DNA of 64,000 bases. Source: Planctomycetaceae bacterium UBA2671. Its GTDB lineage: Bacteria; Planctomycetota; Planctomycetia; Planctomycetales; Planctomycetaceae. The DNA lies in the NCBI GenBank assembly GCA_002359185.1, contig DEML01000030.1, positions 127,065 through 191,064 on the forward strand, written 5' to 3'. Within the stretch, counting starts at the first letter, position 1; each line of letters opens with the position of its first letter. The notes below the pieces were generated by a model that was not told where the DNA came from, ran no database searches, and was given only the letters and a program-made list of their open reading frames with translations. Both the position numbers and the translations under genes were made by a program. Shown piece after piece: positions 52,177 through 62,162 of the stretch.

Positions 52177-52230
52177 CAAGCACGAAGCGCAAGCGAGTGA
52201 GTCCATACCAATGTGACTCACTCGCTTTTT
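52177..52230 (+). terminator. Terminator of glgP built from a family-E repeat
   Basis: 12-bp perfect stem (52191-52202 / 52216-52227) with a 13-base loop and T-rich tail. Its left part is the same ACAAGCACGAAGCGCAAGCG sequence as the 28-bp repeat by trxA. Being between convergent genes, it may stop both. Confidence 0.8.
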
Positions 52231-52251
52231 ATTTTCTATTCGATCGTTTGC

Positions 52252-54066
52252 TCATGCAAAATTTCTGGAACGAGTAATTGCCCAGTCGTAAAAGATAGCT
52301 GCCAGAGTCATCAGTAAGCCAATAACCAGCAACCAGGAAAAGGGGTTATCGACATGAATTCCCAGGGCTGGGCCGCGAATACTGGGAGGACGTTCGCCGG
52401 GCAGCAGTTGAGTTAAGTCAGATTCTTCCCGGTCAAAGAAATTCACTGCGAATTCCCCGATTTGATTGTCACCATCGAGCACCTGATACAACCCGACTTC
52501 GGATCGAGGGGGAATTTCCATGTTCTCCATGCGGACGAGTGTTTTCTCGGAATCCCCATGCTTGAGGATCAATTGTTCTTCTTTCTCCAGGCTGTCCAGC
52601 GGAAGTGTAAAGGGGATCGATTCATCGAGATGGAAATTCCAGCGACGAAAACCGGGACGGGAAATCCGGCATTGTTCGATCAGGTTGGTCCAGAAAATCG
52701 GCCAGTCCGGGCTTTCGGTCAGATTGGTTGAGCCGAGATCGATATTGAGCAGGTAAGCATTCGAAGAGGTATCGATTCGTTGTCCGAAGAGCATTGTTGA
52801 ACCCGTACTGATGATCGGTGAGAGCTCTTCAGGTGCGTTTTGAATGCCACCCCAGACGACACCACCAAGGACAACTCCGTTCATCAGGGGATGATGTTTT
52901 TCGATGAGGTAAGGGCCGATCACCGTCTTGCCGTTTTCGGTAACGGTGGATGGATTCAGTGGGCCGATTCCCAGCCACCAGAGGGAACGATCGCCGACAG
53001 GATCTTCTGCTGCTTGAGAGATAATCAAATCGGAATCAGGCGGATCGCCCAGTTGAACATTCGGTAAGACCCCCAGAATTTTCTTGATCGGTTCGAAAGC
53101 GGAATGATTCGAGGGCAATGTCACGGCGACCGTTACCAATCGGACTTCCGGTTCGATCAAAAGAATCTCATGATCGATTGGCAGGGGATCGTTCTCGGCT
53201 TGAGCTTTGAAGCGAATCTGAGAAAGTCCTCCCGGGACTGCCCACTGCATCGCTTTTTCTGTATTGGAGGGGAGGGTGATTGGCTCATCGATTAGTTTAC
53301 TGGAACCTGCGGTCGCAGAGAGTTGAACAGTTTCTTCTTCAGCCCCCAGGTTAGCGATGCGCGTAAACAATGTTCCCTCGCCAGTGTCGGCATCGAACAA
53401 CCAGCGAGCGGCAGTGATGGCGACGTTGTTCATTTTTCGACCGACAGAAACAGTCTCCATTCGCTCAGGCACAATTTCACTCTCACCGGGCAGGCGGTCT
53501 GTCAGAAAAGCAATCCGGCCTTCCTGTTCACCGGCTAATTGAGCCGCCAGATCCCAGGCAGGGCCGAAATCGTGCTGGGTCGATTGTGGTTGCCAGTCCT
53601 CCATCGCGACCAGCATTTCCGGCCAACTGGCACGAGGACCGGCTATCAATGTGGGACGAATGCCGGATAATAATACGGAAACAACGCCTCCGCGTCCTAA
53701 TGACGATTCCTGTCCTTTAAGCCATTCAACGGCCCGATCCCGGGAGGATATTCCACTCGCTCGCGCAGACATTGAAGCCGAATCATCGAGAACAACAACG
53801 AGATGCGGCTTCGTAATAGTGGAGGCATCGCGCGGATCAGCCAGCAGCAGAGCAATTAAAAGAGCGGCCAGCAATTCTAAAAGCAGCGAACGGGTTATCG
53901 GCAGCTGTTCCCGTTTTCTGCCGGGAGAGTCTTTACGAGTTTCCTGAGTCCACAAATGCAGTCCGGCAATTTGTAGAGGAGGAAAGCGTCGGTGATACAG
54001 GTGAATCACCGCAATTGTTGGCAAGGCCAGCAAGCCGAGTAAGCCTAGAGGATTTGCAAAATACAT
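52252..54066 (-). CDS. BatA/VWA-domain membrane protein
   Basis: About 604 residues from ATG 54066 (AAGGGGA six bases upstream). The longer open frame to 54510 runs through the divergent GNAT gene and is not used. It starts with the Aerotolerance-BatA segment MYFANPLGLLGLLALPTIAVIHLYHRRF and a second helix (60-77), then a von Willebrand A domain with MIDAS DDSAS (94-98). A periplasmic beta-rich half and a last helix (SWLLVIGLLMTLAAIFYDW) follow. Such proteins usually lie with a MoxR ATPase and a DUF58 protein; neither is present here. Function unknown, probably an envelope adaptor. Confidence 0.87.
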   Translation of the reverse strand: MYFANPLGLLGLLALPTIAVIHLYHRRFPPLQIAGLHLWTQETRKDSPGRKREQLPITRSLLLELLAALLIALLLADPRDASTITKPHLVVVLDDSASMSARASGISSRDRAVEWLKGQESSLGRGGVVSVLLSGIRPTLIAGPRASWPEMLVAMEDWQPQSTQHDFGPAWDLAAQLAGEQEGRIAFLTDRLPGESEIVPERMETVSVGRKMNNVAITAARWLFDADTGEGTLFTRIANLGAEEETVQLSATAGSSKLIDEPITLPSNTEKAMQWAVPGGLSQIRFKAQAENDPLPIDHEILLIEPEVRLVTVAVTLPSNHSAFEPIKKILGVLPNVQLGDPPDSDLIISQAAEDPVGDRSLWWLGIGPLNPSTVTENGKTVIGPYLIEKHHPLMNGVVLGGVVWGGIQNAPEELSPIISTGSTMLFGQRIDTSSNAYLLNIDLGSTNLTESPDWPIFWTNLIEQCRISRPGFRRWNFHLDESIPFTLPLDSLEKEEQLILKHGDSEKTLVRMENMEIPPRSEVGLYQVLDGDNQIGEFAVNFFDREESDLTQLLPGERPPSIRGPALGIHVDNPFSWLLVIGLLMTLAAIFYDWAITRSRNFA

Positions 54067-54218
54067 CAATTCCCCTTTCCACAGATTGGAGAAAAGGGAA
54101 GGGCTGGCAGTATGATGCGAAACCGGGTACGTTCCTGATGAATTGTCAGAATAGAGTCCGTATGTTGCATGTGGCCGTTGGATATTCTGAATATGAGTTG
54201 TGTGATAAAGAGTTGATA

Positions 54219-55205
54219 ATGAATGATCAGATTGAATCGAGTTCAGAAGAGATTCGCCCTGCCCGGACAAGTGCTGAACAGCACGAGGCATTGGAACTTC
54301 TGGTTCGCGATTCCGGTTCCTTTCAACTGGATCGGGATGTCTCTTTAATTCTCGATCAGGCCGAAGCGGGTGAGTTTGACTTAGCAAACCTAATGGTAGC
54401 CTGCTCGCCCCGTGACGAACAAAACTCCTCTCCTCACATTCTTGGATCAATTCTGCTGATTGTCCAGCCAGATGGAACAGGTTTGGTCTGGCCGCCCTCA
54501 GTCTCATCAAAAAAAGTGATTCCGGAAAAGCGAAAAGAGCTGCGATATCGACTGCTGGATCAGACTGCTAAAATCGCTCAATCGCAACAATGTTCGCATA
54601 TGCAATGTTCTGTCAGTGCCGAACAGGAACTGGATATCGAAGCCTTCCAGAAATGCGGCTTTCAGGAGTTGGGAAACATGTTATTCCTGATGAGAACGTT
54701 TGATTTGATTTCAGAGCAACGTAAATCTCTCAAGAATAAACCCTTAAAACTGATTCCTTATCAGAAAGTCATTGATGATTCGCAACTGGCAAACTTGATT
54801 GAACGGACTTACGAAGACTCCCAGGATTTTCCTGAACTTCAGGGACAACGAACAGGAGATCAGGCGATCCGATCGCATCGGACGCAAGGGAAATATCATC
54901 CGGAGTGGTGGCTGGTTATTGAACAGAATGGGGTCGCGGTGGGAATCCTTTTCTTTGCCGAACACACAGAACTGGAACAGGTTGAGTTGATCTACATCGG
55001 CATCATAAAAAAATATCGAAATCAGGGTTTTGCGAAAGGAGCATTAGCTCAGGCAATCCGCAAGTTCAAACGCGAGAAACAATCCCTTTTCCTGGGAGTT
55101 GATGCCCGAAATCTTGCTGCAGTAAAGCTTTACGAATCTCTCGGATTTGAGAGAATTTCCAGACAACGGATCTTTTTCCACTCGCTGAACAATCCTGAAA
55201 AATGA
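54219..55205 (+). CDS. GNAT-family N-acetyltransferase
   Basis: About 328 residues from ATG 54219; earlier in-frame starts overlap the divergent BatA promoter. The C-terminal half is a standard GNAT domain with VELIYIGIIKKYRNQGFAKGAL (acetyl-CoA loop, variant Q-x-x-x-x-G/A) and VDARNLAAVKLYESLGFE. The N-terminal half (EALELLVRDSGSF, HILGSILLIVQPDG) has the outline of a second, degenerate GNAT domain. The acceptor substrate is unknown. It is divergent from the BatA gene with 150 bases between. Confidence 0.82.
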   Translation: MNDQIESSSEEIRPARTSAEQHEALELLVRDSGSFQLDRDVSLILDQAEAGEFDLANLMVACSPRDEQNSSPHILGSILLIVQPDGTGLVWPPSVSSKKVIPEKRKELRYRLLDQTAKIAQSQQCSHMQCSVSAEQELDIEAFQKCGFQELGNMLFLMRTFDLISEQRKSLKNKPLKLIPYQKVIDDSQLANLIERTYEDSQDFPELQGQRTGDQAIRSHRTQGKYHPEWWLVIEQNGVAVGILFFAEHTELEQVELIYIGIIKKYRNQGFAKGALAQAIRKFKREKQSLFLGVDARNLAAVKLYESLGFERISRQRIFFHSLNNPEK

Positions 55206-55456
55206 AATCAGCACGTTATGGACAAAACTTTGAGGTCTACTTCTGCGACCGGAAAAGTTGCAATCTCATGCTGTTCAAGAGTTTTGGAAGAGTCGAAAAA
55301 AAGTTTGAGCTTCGCGAAATCTTTATCAGATTTTTACGTTTGACACACGGATTCAGATCGATACGATCGACGCCACTGAGAGAGCAAGAACTGAAGTTCA
55401 TACCCACCTTTGAGAGCGATGTTTTCAGAAAATATTTTTTGAGAAACATCCAGTAA
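55202..55456 (+). CDS. Questionable 84-codon frame overlapping the GNAT stop
   Basis: The ATG overlaps the GNAT TGA (ATGA), which is the usual sign of coupling. But the product is basic, shows no domain or membrane segment, and the following region has no terminator. It may be chance. Confidence 0.2.
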   Translation: MKSARYGQNFEVYFCDRKSCNLMLFKSFGRVEKKFELREIFIRFLRLTHGFRSIRSTPLREQELKFIPTFESDVFRKYFLRNIQ

Positions 55457-55803
55457 TCCAAGGATGTGGAATAGATTTTTGACTCACTCGAATTTTTTAA
55501 GCTGACCAACCCTTTCTGACAATTTAGTAACCCGTTATAACTCCCTGACGACCAACCGAAGCAGCCCTGCCAGTTCGCCATTACGGCGTAATCTGAGGGT
55601 TGACGTTTTGCGTGTTGGGAATCGAATCCTGGGAAATAGACTTATCGAACGAGTCTATCAGGATCACCCGCTGTACAAGGATGTGATTAAATCACAGTGC
55701 TCCCTTAAGATCTGATCTCCCCTGCAGGCAGGCCGAATATCATCTGGTTTGATATTCGCAAAGTTGATGGTCAGGACAACCAACGGATAGCTGGGGAAGC
55801 AAG
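55206..55803. other. dnaA leader region with three palindromes
   Basis: Apart from the questionable frame at its left end, this holds the dyads listed separately. No match to the DnaA box TTATCCACA or a strong AT-rich unwinding element was found, so it does not look like a classic oriC. Confidence 0.5.
55636..55758. promoter_or_regulatory. Three dyads upstream of dnaA
   Basis: ATAGACT/AGTCTAT (55636-55642 / 55652-55658), TGTGATT-A-AATCACA (55682-55696) and CGAATATCA/TGATATTCG (55734-55742 / 55750-55758). The middle one resembles a CRP/FNR-type TGTGA...TCACA site, but with a spacer of 5 rather than 6. They lie 46-168 bases before the dnaA start and could be operator sites. Confidence 0.45.
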
Positions 55804-57324
55804 ATGCCACCCGAATGGAGTCATTCGAGCAATGAAGGTTCGACCCAATCGAATTCAGATCATCAGCATTACGCTGAGAAATTCCTTCAGAGTTTGCAAC
55901 AACTCATTGGAGAACAACGCTACCAGAAGTGGTTTCAAAACCGCAGCACGGTTACCATTCATGGTGACGTGTTAGTGGTGGGAGTCGCCAGTCCCTTTCT
56001 CACCCAATGGATGTCGAGAGAGTTTCAGCAACCTGCAACGGAGGTCGCCCGGGAATGTCTGGGGCTGGCTGCACAGGTTCGTTTTGAAGTCGATGCGGCA
56101 GCGGCAGAACAGTTGAGTGCGTTTCAGTCTCAAGTTTCATCTTCAGCGGAAGTGAAGTCCGTGGTAACGACACTACCTCATTGTGTGAATGGAGTATCGA
56201 ACAATGGTTCGCCCGTTGCTGCTCCAACTCCGATACCTGCTGTCGATAAGAATCAGAAGATCCGCGGCCGGTTGGCTCCGCGCCGGCGTCGGTTTGCCAG
56301 CCTGAACGATTTCGTCACCGGTCCAGGTAATCATGTCCCGCATGCGATGGCAAAAGTCGTCGCCGAACATCCCGGCGAACAGTATAACCCACTCTATTTT
56401 TATGGCGGAGTGGGAATCGGCAAAACGCATCTGCTCGAAGGGATTCATCGGGAAGTCCGACAGAACTATCCCGACTGGCAAGTGATGTCGCTGACTGCTG
56501 AAGCATTTGGGAACTATTACACGAAAGCGCTTTACGAAAAATCTCTCCCGGCTTTCCGTAAAAAGTTTCGTGAGGTTGATGTCTTGATTGTCGATGACAT
56601 CGATTTTCTGGATGCCAAAAAAGGCTTTCAGGAAGAGTTCTGTCATACCATTCAGGAACTGATTTCTTACGGTCGGCAAGTCGTGCTGGCAGCGGATCGG
56701 CATCCTCGCATGCTCACTCACCTGCGGCCCGAACTGAGTACCCGATTTCTCTCAGGACTGGTCACACGATTAGAGTCTCCCGATCTGGAAGCTCGTCGTG
56801 AGATTGTCCGACGTCATACCACTAAACTCTCTCTGCCGGTCACAGATGATGCAATCGATTTCGTTGCGACGAAGTTTTCACGCAATGTTCGCGAGCTGAT
56901 TGGAGCGATCAATTGCCTGCAGACTTATCATCACATGACTAAACGAATGGTGGGTATTACTGCCTCCCGCGAAATCCTACGCGATCTCGAACGGGATTGT
57001 CTGAAGATTGTGCGGACTTCGGATATTCAACATGCCGTCTGCAATTTGTTCGGCGTCCAGCCGGAAGATTTGATTTCGGCGAAACGTTCCCGCAATCTTT
57101 CTCAGCCAAGAATGCTGGCCATGTATTTGTCACGGCAATGGACGCAGGCTGCTTATCATGAAATCGGCAAGCAGTATGGCGGCCGCAATCATAGCACGGT
57201 CATGTCGGCGGAAAAGCGAATGAAGCAGATGCTCGAACGAAATGAATCGATCCAGATTTCCACTCGGAAATGGTCTGCTCAGGAAATTGTTTCGACTCTC
57301 GAAGAACAATTGCAGGTTGGGTAG
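55804..57324 (+). CDS. dnaA: Chromosomal replication initiator DnaA
   Basis: 506 residues. Domain I (about 15-85, FLQSLQQLIGEQRYQKWFQ) is followed by a Gln/Ser/Pro linker. The AAA+ domain III has Walker A GVGIGKTH (Lys207), Walker B VLIVDDIDF (Asp264-Asp265) and sensor/arginine region LRPELSTRFLSGLVTRLESPD. Domain IV carries the DNA-binding signature AYHEIGKQYGGRNHSTVMSAEKRM. It opens the replication origin. GGGGA lies 6 bases before the ATG. dnaN, recF and gyrB, which often follow dnaA, are absent; the next gene runs the other way. Confidence 0.95.
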   Translation: MPPEWSHSSNEGSTQSNSDHQHYAEKFLQSLQQLIGEQRYQKWFQNRSTVTIHGDVLVVGVASPFLTQWMSREFQQPATEVARECLGLAAQVRFEVDAAAAEQLSAFQSQVSSSAEVKSVVTTLPHCVNGVSNNGSPVAAPTPIPAVDKNQKIRGRLAPRRRRFASLNDFVTGPGNHVPHAMAKVVAEHPGEQYNPLYFYGGVGIGKTHLLEGIHREVRQNYPDWQVMSLTAEAFGNYYTKALYEKSLPAFRKKFREVDVLIVDDIDFLDAKKGFQEEFCHTIQELISYGRQVVLAADRHPRMLTHLRPELSTRFLSGLVTRLESPDLEARREIVRRHTTKLSLPVTDDAIDFVATKFSRNVRELIGAINCLQTYHHMTKRMVGITASREILRDLERDCLKIVRTSDIQHAVCNLFGVQPEDLISAKRSRNLSQPRMLAMYLSRQWTQAAYHEIGKQYGGRNHSTVMSAEKRMKQMLERNESIQISTRKWSAQEIVSTLEEQLQVG

Positions 57325-57326
57325 AG

Positions 57327-57580
57327 TTTTGAACCACAGATGGACACGGATTTTCACGGATGTTTGAAGTCGACGTTATCCATTCCAACTATGGTTATTG
57401 TATTTCCGGGGAATGCTTAGCCCTGTTCAAACGGAAATTGAATTTTAATTCTCGATATGCCGTAAGCAGATTCAGCCTACCTACTGCCTGACCTACAGTC
57501 GAATAGATTTTGAACCGCAGATGGACGCAGATAAACGCAGATATTGAAAATCCGTGCTTATCCGTGTCCATCCGTGGTTC
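57327..57580. repeat. Second family-C cluster downstream of dnaA
   Basis: A forward copy (57327-57362, GAACCACAGATGGACACGG), a family-A half (about 57484-57499), another forward copy with GCAG variants (57508-57542) and an inverted copy (57546-57580). The outermost copies form a near-perfect inverted pair bracketing about 250 bases, the same plan as 6391-6698. Confidence 0.7.
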
Positions 57581-57596
57581 TTTTTTATTCTCTCAT

Positions 57597-58175
57597 TCAG
57601 TCGATTTCCCCTCGCCAGATCTTTATGGCTTGCCTGTCAATTTGCTGATCTCTCACGAGCAACGTCGATAACGTCTGACGAAGTTCCGTCGAGACCATGT
57701 TCCACATATCGGAAAAGCGGAGAGGAAAGCCCGGGTTGAGCATTTTTGTTTCGACGACTTGCAGCAGGAACAGAGATCGGTCACCTATTTCCCAACTCCG
57801 TTCGACCTGACAATCGAATGCACAGATTGCGTCTGAAAGAACAGGGGCTCCTGTTTTGATTGTCTGAGTCGAGGTTGATTTGAACTTATCCGTCTGGGAT
57901 CCCGATGGAACTCCAAATTGTTCCACCCAATTGGACTGTTCCCGACTGAAAAGATGCAGCACGCAGGAACCGGATTCCTCAATCAGCCGACAGGTTTCGT
58001 GCTGATGAGCCAGTCCGATCACAAACCGCGGACAATCCGGCACAATCGATGCCTTCTTGACAAACGTTGCAATCAAACCACTGCGGCGATTCTCAGTGGC
58101 AGAAGTAATCAACCAGAGTTGAGGATCGACTAATGCAAAAGGGTCATCTGAAATCGGTTTATCGTCAGAATTCAT
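57597..58175 (-). CDS. Flavin-reductase-like FMN-binding protein
   Basis: About 192 residues from ATG 58175, with AGGGA four bases upstream; the frame is open to 58223. Split-barrel flavin reductase pattern: LWLITSATENRRSGLIATFVKKASIVPDCPRFVIGLAHQHETCRLIEESGSCVLHLFS, then the later FDCQVERSWEIGDRSLFLLQVVET. The FMN-binding loop residues (Thr-Ser-Ala, Lys-Lys-Ala) are in place. The partner oxidase is unknown. Cytoplasmic. Confidence 0.82.
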   Translation of the reverse strand: MNSDDKPISDDPFALVDPQLWLITSATENRRSGLIATFVKKASIVPDCPRFVIGLAHQHETCRLIEESGSCVLHLFSREQSNWVEQFGVPSGSQTDKFKSTSTQTIKTGAPVLSDAICAFDCQVERSWEIGDRSLFLLQVVETKMLNPGFPLRFSDMWNMVSTELRQTLSTLLVRDQQIDRQAIKIWRGEID

Positions 58176-58402
58176 ACAATCCCTACTCACTGAAAAATCA
58201 ATTCGTAACGAACACACAGGCAAGGCAAAATATCATCAAATGATCAAAGTCTCTCCTGCGCATGTCTTAAATGTGAACTATGGTTAAAGCGTTGAGCAGT
58301 AGGCGACATAGACACTAAACCAAGAGTGTGCCTCATCGTGTCGAACTTCTGCAAGCATAACAATGGAATCATGCACAATTACAACGGTGATGGAGACTGT
58401 CG

Positions 58403-59728
<1,326 letters not shown>

Positions 59729-59740
59729 ATAAGACAGTTC

Positions 59741-59808
59741 GTAGGTCAGGCTGTACCTGACGAAATTTGAGGTCAATGTTCAATCATGTCAGGCACAGCC
59801 TGACCTAC
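59741..59808. repeat. Family-A double palindrome between cpaF and tadB
   Basis: GTAGGTCAGGCTGTACCTGAC (59741-59761) pairs with GTCAGGCACAGCCTGACCTAC (59788-59808), with one mismatch. Confidence 0.85.
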
Positions 59809-59924
59809 AGGTGTTGATGAATTCACTTTGGTAACAAATTAAAAAACCTTCGTTCCAGAATAATTGTTTCGCAGGAACTGGCTGAAGCAACTGCCTTGGC
59901 CGATCAAAAAATTTCAGGTGTCAC

Positions 59925-60899
59925 ATGGATCCACTCTTTATTTCGATAATTGCCTTTGTCGCTGTTGTTGCAATTATTGTTGCCATCATGCTGGTGATGA
60001 ATGACTTCAGCAATACCGAAGTTGAAGATCGTCTCCAGGTTCTTACCGGACACAAAAACAGCGTGGAAGAAGGGAAAGACGAGAAAATCCTGAAGAAGCA
60101 GATGCTCAAGGATGGCGTCGGCGGGATGTCGAAAGCATTCAATAATCTGATTTTCAAATTCGGAAATCTGCCTCTGTTATTCGAGCAGGCTCATTCCCCG
60201 ATTGGGATTGAAGTTTTTGCGATCATTTCGATTGTGTTTGCAGCCGTTGGTGTTGTTGGAGGAATGGCGGCTCATGCTCCGACACCTTTATTGCCAGTCT
60301 GTGCTTTGTTCGCAGGAATTCTGCCCTACATGTGGATTCTTCGTCGACGGAAAAAACGCTTTGCCCGCTTTGGTGCTCAGTTACCGGATGCACTGGAGTT
60401 GATTGCCCGGGCGTTGCGATCTGGGCATAGTCTGGCTTCTGGAATTCAGGTGGTCGTTCATGAAATGCCTGAGCCGATCTCTGAAGAATTCGGGATGGCT
60501 TACGAAGAACAGAATCTGGGAATTCCGATCGACAAAGCCCTCAAAAATGTCTTTCGTCGTGTGCCGAATCTGGACTTCAAATTCTTCGTGACAGCCGTCG
60601 CCATTCAGAGACAGGCTGGGGGCGATCTGGCGGAGATTCTCGACAAAATTGGACATATTGTCCGCGAGCGTTTCCGTATTATGGGACAGGTTCAGGCATT
60701 GACCGGGGAAGGACGTATCAGTGGTGTTGTGTTGATGGCACTGCCGATCGTGTTGTTCTTCGTGATGTACTACCTGAATGCCGAATACATGATGCTGCTC
60801 TTCACCGAAGAGTTAGGTCGCAAGATGATTGCCGGAGCCGTCTTCCTGCAGATTCTGGGTGCGATCACGATTAAGAAGATTATTGAAATCAAGATTTGA
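59925..60899 (+). CDS. tadB: TadB-type inner-membrane platform protein
   Basis: 324 residues. Four membrane helices (about 5-25, 95-135 as a pair, 265-320), and between them the GspF/TadB cytoplasmic domain with LPDALELIARALRSGHSLASGIQVVVHEMPEPISEEFGMAYEEQNLG and NLDFKFFVTAVAIQRQAGGDLAEILDKIGHIVRER. It forms, with TadC, the platform that CpaF acts on in the Tad system. Starts with ATG 59925 after AGGTG. Confidence 0.93.
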   Translation: MDPLFISIIAFVAVVAIIVAIMLVMNDFSNTEVEDRLQVLTGHKNSVEEGKDEKILKKQMLKDGVGGMSKAFNNLIFKFGNLPLLFEQAHSPIGIEVFAIISIVFAAVGVVGGMAAHAPTPLLPVCALFAGILPYMWILRRRKKRFARFGAQLPDALELIARALRSGHSLASGIQVVVHEMPEPISEEFGMAYEEQNLGIPIDKALKNVFRRVPNLDFKFFVTAVAIQRQAGGDLAEILDKIGHIVRERFRIMGQVQALTGEGRISGVVLMALPIVLFFVMYYLNAEYMMLLFTEELGRKMIAGAVFLQILGAITIKKIIEIKI

Positions 60900-60924
60900 G
60901 TTGTTTTCAGGTAGGACAGTACAC

Positions 60925-60958
60925 GTAGGTTGGGTTAGCGAAGCGTAACCCAACCTAC
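60925..60958. repeat. Palindrome GTAGGTTGGGTTA/TAACCCAACCTAC
   Basis: 13-bp perfect arms around GCGAAGCG, between tadB and tadC. The next 30 bases hold a small CAGGCA/TGCCTG hairpin (60972-60986). Confidence 0.85.
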
Positions 60959-61031
60959 GAACTAAAAAAGCCAGGCAAGATGCCTGTCCTGCAAATAATA
61001 TTTATAGAAGTTCAATTTCGAGGTTCCGACA

Positions 61032-61964
61032 ATGGATATGGTCACAATTCTGCCGTACGCAATTTTTGGCGGCATCTCGGCTTTGATCTGGTTTGCCGTC
61101 AGCCATTTCAGCGAAAAGGACGATCGCGTTTCCGAACGTCTGATGGATATTCGCGATCCCGGTCGTCGTAACAAAGAACAGCAGGAAAAGTCCGAAGGCG
61201 TTTCCGGGATGATCGGCAAGGCTGCTCCGACTTTGTCGAAAGCCTTGAAGCCGAAAACAGAACTGGAAGAAAGCGTTCTGAAAGTCCGCATGGCCAATGC
61301 CGGATTTAACTCCCCGACAGCTCCGCAGGTTTTTCTTTCGATCAAACTGCTTTCGATGATCCTGGGTGTGATTATCGGTGCGACTTTTGGTTTCATCAGT
61401 TGGGGTAATACTCAAAGTGGCTGGTCTGCCTTTGCTGTTGGGGCAGGGCTTGGATTTTATATTCCAGAACTGGTCATGGGTTATCTGCGTATGAAACGTA
61501 AGAGTAATATCTTCCTGACAATGCCGGATGCTCTCGACCTGCTGGTTGTGTGCGTCGAGTCTGGACTGGGACTTGATGCCGGCATGCGACGGGTTTCTGA
61601 AGAACTCGAAGACACCGCTCCCGATATCTGTTCAGAATTCAATCTGGCAAATTTTCAGTTGCAAATGGGTCGTCCTCGTCGGGAAGTTCTGCATGATTTG
61701 GGCATTCGCACAGGCGTCGACGATATGAAAGCCCTGGCTGCAATTCTGATTCAAGCCGACCGCTTTGGCTCCTCAATCGCTCAGGCATTACGGGTGCAAT
61801 CCGACAGTATGCGTGTGAAACGTATGCAGATGGCGGAAGAAAAAGCCCAGAAAACAGCCGTGCAAATGATCTTTCCTCTGGTGTTGTTCATCTTCCCGGG
61901 AATCTTCGTGGTGCTGGTCGGACCAGCGGCGATTTCGATGATGGACAGCCTGCTGGCGATGTAA
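61032..61964 (+). CDS. tadC: TadC-type inner-membrane platform protein
   Basis: 310 residues. GspF-like domain with MPDALDLLVVCVESGLGLDAGMRRVSEELEDTAPDICSEFNLANFQLQMGRPRREVLHDLGIRTGVDDMKALAAILIQADRFGSSIAQALRVQSDSMRVKRMQMAEEKAQK. Membrane helices lie near the N-terminus, at about 110-150 and at the C-terminus. Partner of TadB. GAGG 8 bases before the ATG. The Tad run ends here; no prepilin or CpaB/CpaC genes are in the window. Confidence 0.93.
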   Translation: MDMVTILPYAIFGGISALIWFAVSHFSEKDDRVSERLMDIRDPGRRNKEQQEKSEGVSGMIGKAAPTLSKALKPKTELEESVLKVRMANAGFNSPTAPQVFLSIKLLSMILGVIIGATFGFISWGNTQSGWSAFAVGAGLGFYIPELVMGYLRMKRKSNIFLTMPDALDLLVVCVESGLGLDAGMRRVSEELEDTAPDICSEFNLANFQLQMGRPRREVLHDLGIRTGVDDMKALAAILIQADRFGSSIAQALRVQSDSMRVKRMQMAEEKAQKTAVQMIFPLVLFIFPGIFVVLVGPAAISMMDSLLAM

Positions 61965-62070
61965 ACGATTGCGGTTACACGCTCTGTAACGATTGAGGAA
62001 TCAGAAAAAACATGCGATCAGGCTGATCTGAAGGGAATTTCCTGTTAAGATCATTGTGAGATTGCACAAT

Positions 62071-62116
62071 GAATGAAGATTCTCCTTCACTTATTGAGAG
62101 CATCTTCATTCGTTTT
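62071..62116 (+). terminator. Terminator after tadC
   Basis: 10-bp perfect arms GAATGAAGAT / ATCTTCATTC (62071-62080 / 62102-62111), with inner TCTC/GAGA pairing, followed by GTTTTTCTTTATT. Confidence 0.8.
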
Positions 62117-62162
62117 TCTTTATTGCCATTCCGTCGTTGAATTTAACTGTATTCTCAGCATT

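Noticed and set aside
54067..54510. 148-codon N-terminal extension of the BatA/VWA protein
   Set aside because: It is antisense to the GNAT gene; MYFANPLGLLGLL at 54066 is the conserved start of the family and has a good ribosome site.
55600..55640. tRNA-like GTTGGGAATCGAATCCTGG
   Set aside because: It resembles a T-arm, but no acceptor, D or anticodon arms could be placed around it.
55457..55803. oriC next to dnaA
   Set aside because: No clear DnaA boxes or AT-rich unwinding element were found, and dnaN and gyrB are absent.
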